From contig NZ_JAKJSD010000029.1 in the NCBI RefSeq assembly GCF_029029505.1, positions 1-32,681 on the forward strand: a DNA stretch of 32,681 bases. Direction: 5' to 3'. The notes below the pieces were generated by a model. The model made no database searches. It saw only the letters and a program-made list of their open reading frames with translations, and had not been told where the DNA came from. Made by a program: the position numbers and the translations under genes. This stretch comes from Ancylomarina sp. DW003 (GTDB lineage: Bacteria; Bacteroidota; Bacteroidia; Bacteroidales; Marinifilaceae). Positions 26,549-32,681 of the stretch are shown here, in pieces. Each line of letters begins with the position of its first letter. Position 1 is the first letter of the stretch.

Positions 26549-28897
26549 TTATTCGTACCTAATGGCTTTTATTGGTGTAATTGACGATATCTTATAACTC
26601 TGATAAAAAACCGTGATAAAAGCAATGAGTAGAGAAAGAATCCCGGCTCCTAAAAACTCAAGCCATGAAGTATTTATTCGATAAGCAAAACCAGCTAACC
26701 ACCATTGCATAAGAAAAAAAGCTATCGGCCAAGCAATTAAGTTAGCTAATAAAATCCATCTCAAAAAACGAATAAGGAAGGATCTAAATAAATGTTGAAA
26801 TTCAGCACCAAATACTTTTCGTATTCCCATTTCCTTGTATTTCTGTTCTATAATGTAAGATGATAAGCCAAATAACCCAAGGGATGATATGATAACTGCT
26901 ATAAGAGTAAATGATATAAATACCAGACTCATGCGAGATTCTGCTTTGTATAAATAGGAGAAATCGTCTCTTAAAAGACGGTGTGTAAAAGGAATATTTG
27001 GAAAGTATTTATTCCAGGTTTCTCTGATATTATTAATAATTGGCTCTTCGTTTCCATCTGTTTTTATGGCAATATATTTAAATTCATCAGAACTGATTAG
27101 CATCACTAAAGGTTTGACACCAACTTGTAAGCTGTTGAAATTAAAATCTTTCACGATTCCAATTATTTCACCTTCGTAATCCCAGATTTTTACTTTTTCA
27201 CCAATAGTGTAACTCATATTCATAATAGAAGCTGCGGCTTCGTTTATAACAAGTTTCAAACTGTCAGCTCCTTGTTCATGTGTAAATGCTCGTCCATGAA
27301 TAACCTCCATTTCAAAGGTTTCTATAAAATCGTAATCAACAAAACTTAGTTGGAATAACACATTTTCGGCTTCTTTTGATTTGCCATCCCATGTAATATG
27401 CGAAGTTGAGTTTGAAAAATTAATTGGCATTTGATTCGCGGCAGTAACTTTTAATACACCCGGAATCTTAATGAGATTTTCTTTAAGATCCTCATAGTGT
27501 TCATGAAAATCATCAAGTAATTCTATATAGATAATGTTATCTTTTTGATAGCCTATGTCTTTGTCTTGTAGGAAATCCAGTTGTCTGTAAATAACGCTTG
27601 TACAGATGATTAAACCTATTGATATCGTAAATTGAGTGATGACCATTAGTTTACGAAAAAAATGAGAGTCACGATATAATTTTCCTTTAAGAATTCTGAT
27701 TGGTTTAAAAGAGGACAGATAGATAGCGGGATAACTACCTGATATGATCCCTGTAAATGTTACTATAGCAGCAAAGGATAGTAATAGAGTTGGATCGGTG
27801 AATTGTAGAGATAAATCTCGTTGTGTTAGTTCTTTGAAGAATGGTAGTAATAACTCAACCAAAACAACTGCTAAGCCAAAGGCCAGGAAACTAATAAAGA
27901 CAGACTCTGCCATAAATAAGGCGAATAGGCCACGTTTATGGGCACCTACAACTTTTCTGACAGCAACTTCTCTTGCTCGACGTTCGGACCTCGCTGTTGA
28001 TAGATTCATGTAATTGAAGCATGCAATCAGTAAAATAATGAAGGCAACCAGGGCAAAAACTCTGACATAAAGTATAGGACTCAGTTTTTTCCCACTTATT
28101 GAATGCAAATGATAATCAGAAAAAGACTGTAGGGCTAAATCAGCATTAGATTGTTTGAGGTTTTGTTTTATAAAAGGTTTTATTTTTGTTTCTAAGTTTG
28201 GAATATAAGTGTTGCTTTTAATTTGAATCATTGTTCTAAAAGCATGAGAATCCCAATTTTTCAGATTGAATCCCCAGTTCTTCTTAATAAAACCGAATGG
28301 CAATAAAAAATCGAAATAAAGAGAAGAATTTTTAGGTGAATCTTTGAGTACAGCACTTACTTTATATTCGAAAGAAGAATTAATTATTATGGTTTTGCCC
28401 AATGGGTTCTCTTGGTCAAAATAACGCTTTGACATACTTTCTGTGATAACTATAGACTTATCATCTGGCATAACAAGGTTTGGATTACCCATTGTAGCAG
28501 GAAAACTGAACATTTTGAAAAAATCAGTATCCACACATAAACCAGAGTTCTCAACGAAAGTTGAATCATCTGTAGTAAGCATTAATTTACCCCAGGTGCG
28601 TGTTATACGTGTTGCTTTGTCAACTTCAGGAATATCCGATTTTAATTTTGCTGCAAGAGGAGCAGGAGTAGAGTATGCAGTAAAAACTTCACCATCGGCA
28701 TATGACTGATTCTCATAAACACAATAAATCTGCTCATTATTTTTATGAAATGAATCAAAGCTCAATTCATACTCAACCCACAATAAAATAAGTAAGCTAC
28801 AAGTAATCCCTGTAGCCAGACCTAAAATATTGATTAGTGAATACCCTTTTTGTAGAAAGAGTTTTCGGAAAACAGTATTTAGAAATATTTTGAGCAT
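26549..28897 (-). CDS. ABC transporter permease, FtsX/MacB type (first copy)
   Basis: This 782-residue permease leads the cassette and has the same duplicated layout as the permease at 23345-25771. An N-terminal TM helix (LGLATGITCSLLILLWV) is followed by a periplasmic MacB-like domain (FDQENPLGKTI), an FtsX core (ARSERRAREVAVRKVVGAHK), then a second periplasmic part and FtsX core (EQKYKEMGIRKVFGA), closing with PIKAIRYE. The two permeases resemble each other in landmarks but differ in detail, as expected for paralogues that form a heterodimer. The gene is divergent from the sigma-54 regulator across a 519-base spacer, which suggests control by that system. No strong sigma-54 promoter is visible upstream, however. 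Start is the ATG at 28897. Confidence 0.9.
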   Translation of the reverse strand: MLKIFLNTVFRKLFLQKGYSLINILGLATGITCSLLILLWVEYELSFDSFHKNNEQIYCVYENQSYADGEVFTAYSTPAPLAAKLKSDIPEVDKATRITRTWGKLMLTTDDSTFVENSGLCVDTDFFKMFSFPATMGNPNLVMPDDKSIVITESMSKRYFDQENPLGKTIIINSSFEYKVSAVLKDSPKNSSLYFDFLLPFGFIKKNWGFNLKNWDSHAFRTMIQIKSNTYIPNLETKIKPFIKQNLKQSNADLALQSFSDYHLHSISGKKLSPILYVRVFALVAFIILLIACFNYMNLSTARSERRAREVAVRKVVGAHKRGLFALFMAESVFISFLAFGLAVVLVELLLPFFKELTQRDLSLQFTDPTLLLSFAAIVTFTGIISGSYPAIYLSSFKPIRILKGKLYRDSHFFRKLMVITQFTISIGLIICTSVIYRQLDFLQDKDIGYQKDNIIYIELLDDFHEHYEDLKENLIKIPGVLKVTAANQMPINFSNSTSHITWDGKSKEAENVLFQLSFVDYDFIETFEMEVIHGRAFTHEQGADSLKLVINEAAASIMNMSYTIGEKVKIWDYEGEIIGIVKDFNFNSLQVGVKPLVMLISSDEFKYIAIKTDGNEEPIINNIRETWNKYFPNIPFTHRLLRDDFSYLYKAESRMSLVFISFTLIAVIISSLGLFGLSSYIIEQKYKEMGIRKVFGAEFQHLFRSFLIRFLRWILLANLIAWPIAFFLMQWWLAGFAYRINTSWLEFLGAGILSLLIAFITVFYQSYKISSITPIKAIRYE

Positions 28898-29190
28898 TAA
28901 TAAGTGTGTTTGATATTTAGATAGTTAATAAAATGTTTTAGATGAGGTTTGGTATCTCAACTTGTTTGTATTTCATTAAGCTAGATGACTTTTTATTGCG
29001 ACATTAAAATAGTATTATTTTTTATTTATAGCAGTTATTAAATTGATAGTAATAGAACTTAATATTTGAACTTTAATATGTTTATAGTAATCTTTTAATT
29101 CTCCTTTATCACCAATTTTTAAGTAATAAATTAAAGATGAATAATTTATGAGATTATGTATTACTAGTTTCATGCCAAAAATTCTTGCTT

Positions 29191-29220
29191 CTTGGTTATC
29201 AGTTAATCAAGTTAAGTTTG
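29191..29220 (+). promoter_or_regulatory. Candidate promoter of the response regulator/kinase pair
   Basis: A perfect TAnnTTTG box (29213-29220) is preceded after an 18-base spacer by CTTG (29191-29194), one mismatch from TTTG and one base shorter than the usual spacing. It would give a long leader of about 190 bases before the ATG at 29417. Confidence 0.3.
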
Positions 29221-29316
29221 ATAAGGTGTAAGTTATTGAAAGTGATCGATTTTAAACAAGATTTGTACGAAAACGAACATTTTTGTTTTGATTCTGAAAT
29301 TTTAGTTATACCTTGA

Positions 29317-29332
29317 TGTTCGATTTTGAACA
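29317..29332. promoter_or_regulatory. Inverted repeat, possible regulator site
   Basis: TGTTC (29317-29321) and GAACA (29328-29332) form an inverted repeat with a 6-base spacer about 85 bases before the regulator ATG. A further GAACA lies at 29275-29279. It could be an operator or enhancer site for the sigma-54 regulator. The 5-bp arms are too short to be conclusive. Confidence 0.25.
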
Positions 29333-29416
29333 CATTTAAAAGAGAGAAAAACAATAGAAGCTTTGGTATCACCACGGTTTATAGCCAAAAGCAATTAAGA
29401 TATAAAAAGAAAAGCA

Positions 29417-30790
29417 ATGAGTAAAGTCGGGAAAATTTTAGCAATAGATGATAATGAGGATATTTTATTTTCGTTGAAACTACTATTAAAACAGCACGTT
29501 GAATTAATACATACGGAATCAGATCCTGAGTTAATTCCAAAGTTGATGAAACAGGAGTCCTACGATGTGGTTCTTTTGGATATGAATTTTACCAAAGATG
29601 CGATTAGTGGGCAAGAGGGCTACCATTGGTTAAATCGAATAATTGAGATAGATCCTCGTGCCGTTGTTCTTTTTATTACAGCATATGGAGATGTTGAAAA
29701 ATCGGTGAAAGCGATAAAGGCCGGAGCTACTGACTTTATTTTAAAGCCATGGCAAAACGAGAAATTGATGGCAACGATTTCGTCAGCAATTAAATTGCGC
29801 AGATCGAAAGAGGAAGTTACTCAACTTAAATCGAAACAAAAGGAACTGAATGCTGTTCTTGATCAGCCATTCAACGATTTTATCGGTGTTTCACCTGAGA
29901 TGCAAACTGTTTTCGGTACGATTCAAAAGGTTGCTGTTACTGATGCGAATGTGTTGATATTAGGAGAGAATGGGACGGGGAAAGAGCTGGTTGCTCGTGC
30001 TTTGCATCGTAATTCTATTCGAAAAGATGAAGTTTTTGTTAGTGTAGACCTAGGTTCAATAAATGAAAATTTATTCGAAAGTGAGTTGTTTGGCCACGTA
30101 AAGGGCGCTTTTACCGATGCCAGATCGGATCGTCCTGGTCGTTTCGAAATTGCATCAGGAGGGACACTTTTTCTCGATGAAATTGGGAATTTATCGCTTC
30201 CAATGCAGGCAAAATTGCTTACAGTTCTTGAAAGACGAGAAGTGATCCGTGTTGGATCTAACAAGCCAATTCCAATCGATATTCGTTTGATTTGTGCTAC
30301 AAATATGCCTATTCTGCAAATGGTAGCAGAAGAAAACTACAGACAAGATTTATTATATAGGATAAATACGGTAGAAATTAGTTTGCCAGCTCTAAACGAG
30401 CGATACGAAGATATTCCTTTGTTGGCAGAACATTTCTTGCAAATTTATGCTAAAAAATATAAGAAGAGTTTTGGGCCACTTTCTAAAGCTTGTATTAATA
30501 AATTGTATGACTATTCCTGGCCGGGAAATGTACGTGAACTTCAGCATTTGATGGAGAGAGCTGTAATTATGGCCGATAATAATAATCTTCAACCTTCCGA
30601 TTTTCAAATTAACCCAGGACAAACACCTCAAGGTGAAGTTGAGTTAGATAGCTATAATTTGGAGGAAGTTGAGAAGAATATTATTCAGAAAGTATTAAAA
30701 ACTAATCAGGGAAATATTTCGAAAGCTGCTGGAGAGCTTGGTTTAACTAGAACATCCTTGTACCGTAGATTAGAAAAGTATGGTTTATAA
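29417..30790 (+). CDS. Sigma-54-dependent response regulator (NtrC/AtoC type)
   Basis: This 457-residue regulator has the full NtrC layout. The receiver domain (1-~125) has acidic Asp11/Asp12 and the phospho-acceptor Asp55, plus the LFITAYGD and LKPWQ switch residues. A short linker is followed by an AAA+ domain with Walker A GENGTGKE, the sigma-54 contact loop (GAFTDA instead of GAFTGA) and Walker B TLFLDEIGN. A C-terminal Fis-type helix-turn-helix ends it (GNISKAAGELGLTRTSLYRRLEKYGL). Such proteins activate sigma-54 promoters from distant sites after phosphorylation. The kinase gene overlaps its end by 11 bases. Its targets may include the divergent ABC cassette. The ATG at 29417 fits the receiver-domain start. 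Confidence 0.95.
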   Translation: MSKVGKILAIDDNEDILFSLKLLLKQHVELIHTESDPELIPKLMKQESYDVVLLDMNFTKDAISGQEGYHWLNRIIEIDPRAVVLFITAYGDVEKSVKAIKAGATDFILKPWQNEKLMATISSAIKLRRSKEEVTQLKSKQKELNAVLDQPFNDFIGVSPEMQTVFGTIQKVAVTDANVLILGENGTGKELVARALHRNSIRKDEVFVSVDLGSINENLFESELFGHVKGAFTDARSDRPGRFEIASGGTLFLDEIGNLSLPMQAKLLTVLERREVIRVGSNKPIPIDIRLICATNMPILQMVAEENYRQDLLYRINTVEISLPALNERYEDIPLLAEHFLQIYAKKYKKSFGPLSKACINKLYDYSWPGNVRELQHLMERAVIMADNNNLQPSDFQINPGQTPQGEVELDSYNLEEVEKNIIQKVLKTNQGNISKAAGELGLTRTSLYRRLEKYGL

Positions 30791-32138
30791 AAGTTTCAGA
30801 CTTAATTTTATTTTAAGGATAATTGCACTTTCTGCAACTATCTTTTTGTTTGCATTCGTATTGACCAAGAACAATTACTTTACGACTGCAAGCCTTATTT
30901 TTCTTGTGATTATCTATCAGATATACGAGATGATTAAGTACGTTGAAAAAACCAACAGGCTGCTTAAGAATTTCCTGGAATCAATTCGATATTCAGATTT
31001 TACCAGAAATTTTAAGGTACAAGGCTTAGGTAGTTCCTTCGATAAATTGCAGGAATCGTTTAATTCGGTCATATCCGATTTTCAGAAAATTAGAGCAGAA
31101 AAAGAAGAGCATTATTTCTATTTGCAAACCGTTATTCAGCATATTGGAATCTCTCTAATAGCTTTTCATCGAGATGGCTCGGTGGAAATGATAAACAATG
31201 CTTCCAAAAAACTTTTTCAGGTAAGTAATCTGACAAAGATTCAGGATTTGGAAGAATTTAGCCCTGAATTTGTAGAAGCACTTCTGAAACTTAAACATGG
31301 CGAAAATACGCTTATAAAGGTTAACGACAATGATGATATTCTTCAATTAGCAATTTATGCAACGGAGTTTAAAATTAATGATAGGCAAGTCATTTTAGTG
31401 TCGATAAAGAATATTCAGTATGAGTTAGAGGAGCAGGAGATTGAATCTTGGCAGAAACTTATTCGAGTTTTGACTCATGAGATTATGAATTCAATTACGC
31501 CAATCTCTTCTTTATCAAATACATTAACAACGATTCTTGATGACTTTGGATCAAATAATGCAAGTAAGTTTGATGAGGATGATACAGAAACGATTACTGA
31601 AGTGAAAATGGCTTTGTCAACAATTCAGAAAAGGAGTTCTGGTCTATTGCATTTTGTTGATACTTATAGAAACCTGACTAAGATTCCAAATCCGAATTTC
31701 AGTATTTTTCCTGTAAAGCAGCTCTTTGACAACATTTATATGTTAATGAAAGAGGAAATTAATCATCGAAATATTGAATGTGTAATTGATATCGAGCCTG
31801 AAACAATAGAGCTATCAGCAGATGAACTCTTAATAGAGCAAGTATTAATCAATTTGATAAAGAATTCAATTCACGCTCTTGAACATACCGAAAAACCTAA
31901 ATTGCAATTACGAGCTTATTTGAATAAAAGGGGGCGTATTTCAATCCAATTGACTGATAATGGCCAGGGAATTATCCAGGAAGTTCTGGACAAAGTTTTC
32001 ATTCCATTTTTTACTACAAAGCCCAAAGGATCAGGAATTGGTTTAGCATTGTCAAAACAAATTATTCGTTTACATGGTGGAACAATCACAGCGCATTCGG
32101 TTCCCGATGAGAAAACGACCTTTACTTTAACTTTTTAG
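30780..32138 (+). CDS. NtrY-like membrane sensor histidine kinase
   Basis: This 452-residue kinase is the partner of the upstream regulator. Two TM helices lie near the N terminus (about 8-28 and 33-51) with almost no periplasmic loop, so it probably senses within the membrane or cytoplasm. A coiled, HAMP-like linker follows, then a PAS-like domain (about 115-215, HIGISLIAFHRDGSVEMIN). The HisKA segment has His233 in the box LTHEIMNSITPISSLS. The HATPase domain has NLIKNSIHAL, DNGQGI and KPKGSGIGLALS. The overlap of 11 bases with the regulator gene indicates translational coupling and a dedicated pair. A strong terminator follows the stop. The signal sensed is not evident. Confidence 0.93.
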   Translation: MVYKSFRLNFILRIIALSATIFLFAFVLTKNNYFTTASLIFLVIIYQIYEMIKYVEKTNRLLKNFLESIRYSDFTRNFKVQGLGSSFDKLQESFNSVISDFQKIRAEKEEHYFYLQTVIQHIGISLIAFHRDGSVEMINNASKKLFQVSNLTKIQDLEEFSPEFVEALLKLKHGENTLIKVNDNDDILQLAIYATEFKINDRQVILVSIKNIQYELEEQEIESWQKLIRVLTHEIMNSITPISSLSNTLTTILDDFGSNNASKFDEDDTETITEVKMALSTIQKRSSGLLHFVDTYRNLTKIPNPNFSIFPVKQLFDNIYMLMKEEINHRNIECVIDIEPETIELSADELLIEQVLINLIKNSIHALEHTEKPKLQLRAYLNKRGRISIQLTDNGQGIIQEVLDKVFIPFFTTKPKGSGIGLALSKQIIRLHGGTITAHSVPDEKTTFTLTF

Positions 32139-32173
32139 ATATAGATGAGATAAATTCTGATCGATAAGATAAT

Positions 32174-32206
32174 AAGCAGATGGATTTTAATTCATCTGCT
32201 TTTTTT
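32174..32206 (+). terminator. Intrinsic terminator after the two-component operon
   Basis: A perfect 9-bp stem (32174-32182 with 32193-32201) with a 10-base loop is followed by an uninterrupted T run. It lies 36 bases past the kinase stop codon, a textbook terminator. Confidence 0.92.
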
Positions 32207-32246
32207 GTGATTTACGCTCTTCAAAATCAGAGTTTGAATTCGATCC

Positions 32247-32277
32247 TTTGTTTATCAGAATAAAATGGATATATTTA
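32247..32277 (+). promoter_or_regulatory. Candidate promoter of the DoxX-like gene
   Basis: TTTG (32247-32250), a 19-base spacer and TATATTTA (32270-32277) match the Bacteroidota TTTG/TAnnTTTG promoter with one mismatch. The start would lie near 32283, giving a leader of about 28 bases before the ATG at 32311. It also argues against any start upstream of that ATG. Confidence 0.5.
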
Positions 32278-32310
32278 TTTAGAATTAATATTAATAAATA
32301 TTTGCTTGTG

Positions 32311-32670
32311 ATGGAAAAAAGAAATAAAATTATTTATTGGATTGCTACAGGCTTATTGTCAGCTATGATGTTGATGTCAGCGTCAATGTACATTTTTAAT
32401 TATGAGATGGTGAGTCAAACTTTTCTAAGCTTGGGTTATCCGGTTTATGTCGTTTACCCTTTAGCAATTGCAAAAATATTAGGAATTGTTGCTATTCTTT
32501 CCAGAAAATCCAATTCTCTTAAAGAATGGGCCTATGCCGGATTCTTCTTCGATTTTGTTTTAGCTTTATCAGCTCATTGGGTCGTAAATGATGGAGAATT
32601 TATTCCCGCTTTTGTGGCTATTGTTTTGTTACTGGTTTCTTATCGATTTGATAAAAAAGTATTTGCGTAA
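32311..32670 (+). CDS. DoxX-like membrane protein
   Basis: The ATG at 32311 gives a 119-residue product. An upstream TTG at 32248 falls within a candidate promoter and is rejected. Four hydrophobic helices are visible (starting near YWIATGLLSAMMLMSAS, VYVVYPLAIAKILGIVAIL, YAGFFFDFVLALSAHW and IPAFVAIVLLLVSY). The LGYPVYVVYPLAIAKILG segment is typical of the DoxX_2 subfamily, whose members are small inner-membrane proteins of unclear role, sometimes linked to redox or stress. The gene stands alone on the plus strand after a terminator. The stop is at 32668-32670, and what follows is outside the window. Confidence 0.75.
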   Translation: MEKRNKIIYWIATGLLSAMMLMSASMYIFNYEMVSQTFLSLGYPVYVVYPLAIAKILGIVAILSRKSNSLKEWAYAGFFFDFVLALSAHWVVNDGEFIPAFVAIVLLLVSYRFDKKVFA

Positions 32671-32681
32671 AGAATATTTCG

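Larger units (their letters stand above)
28898..29416. other. Divergent spacer between ABC cassette and two-component genes
   Basis: These 519 bases are very AT-rich. They contain a candidate promoter for the regulator (29191-29220), a 5-bp inverted repeat (29317-29332) and a nearby GAACA at 29275-29279. A 27-codon plus-strand ORF (29148-29231) shows nothing to support it. No RNA gene, repeat array or clear sigma-54 element was found, though both operons should start here. Confidence 0.55.

Noticed and set aside
29165-29180. TTGGCAT on the minus strand as a sigma-54 promoter
   Set aside because: The -24 half is fair, but the -12 position reads GT instead of GC and the distance to the permease is about 280 bases.
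29148-29231. 27-codon plus-strand ORF in the divergent spacer
   Set aside because: No Shine-Dalgarno site, no recognisable content, and its length is expected by chance in AT-rich DNA.
29362-29380. TTTGGTATCACCACGGTTT on the plus strand as a sigma-54 promoter for the regulator
   Set aside because: GG and GT have the right 10-base spacing, but the -24 lacks GCAC and the -12 lacks TTGC; too weak to call.
29923-30264. 113-codon minus-strand ORF inside the sigma-54 regulator gene
   Set aside because: It lies opposite the conserved AAA+ domain, and composition and lack of any domain point to a shadow frame.

Overview
The window looks like chromosomal DNA of an AT-rich Bacteroidota, most likely a marine, gliding or surface-living member of the Marinilabiliales/Marinifilaceae type. 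The support is a type IX secretion (T9SS) cargo with SprB-like repeats and a type B C-terminal sorting domain, a PorP/SprF-family partner, and a Bacteroidota-style sigma-54 regulator next to FtsX/MacB-type permeases. Two candidate promoters resemble the Bacteroidota TTTG...TAnnTTTG class, and Shine-Dalgarno sites are scarce. The genus is inferred from general resemblance, not from a search. No rRNA, tRNA, CRISPR array, insertion sequence or phage gene was seen.

Left part (1-8090), all minus strand. A Fur-family metalloregulator is followed upstream by a long RelA/SpoT-type alarmone enzyme whose hydrolase motif is intact and whose synthetase motifs are divergent. Next come a FabK-like flavin enzyme and two M16 peptidase subunits, one with the zinc motif and one without, in a likely operon. 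A secreted YceI-like protein and a small membrane protein complete this part. Clear intrinsic terminators separate several of these units.

Middle part (8184-21200), minus strand. This is a tightly spaced unit headed by a 9.5-kb gene for a roughly 3158-residue secreted protein. It has five N-terminal modules of about 355 residues, then 14 SprB-like repeats, then a T9SS type B sorting domain. Behind it are a PorP/SprF-like outer-membrane protein, a beta-helix-like lipoprotein and a secreted endonuclease/exonuclease/phosphatase-family protein. The layout suggests an exported surface filament or adhesin with its outer-membrane partner and two accessory envelope proteins.

Right part (21201-32681). 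A 423-residue exported protein made of three tandem repeats is followed by an ABC cassette (two ~800-residue FtsX-type permeases, one ATPase and a 94-residue orphan protein), all on the minus strand. A 519-base spacer then leads to a plus-strand pair: a sigma-54-dependent response regulator and an overlapping NtrY-like histidine kinase. The pair probably controls the divergent ABC cassette or another envelope-stress output. It ends at a strong terminator, and a DoxX-like membrane protein with its own near-consensus promoter closes the window.

Points most worth a second look are the architecture and compensating cysteine losses of the giant protein, the divergent alarmone synthetase domain, the unrecognised triple-repeat and 94-residue proteins, and a 44-codon ORF with a strong Shine-Dalgarno site in the spacer upstream of the giant gene.
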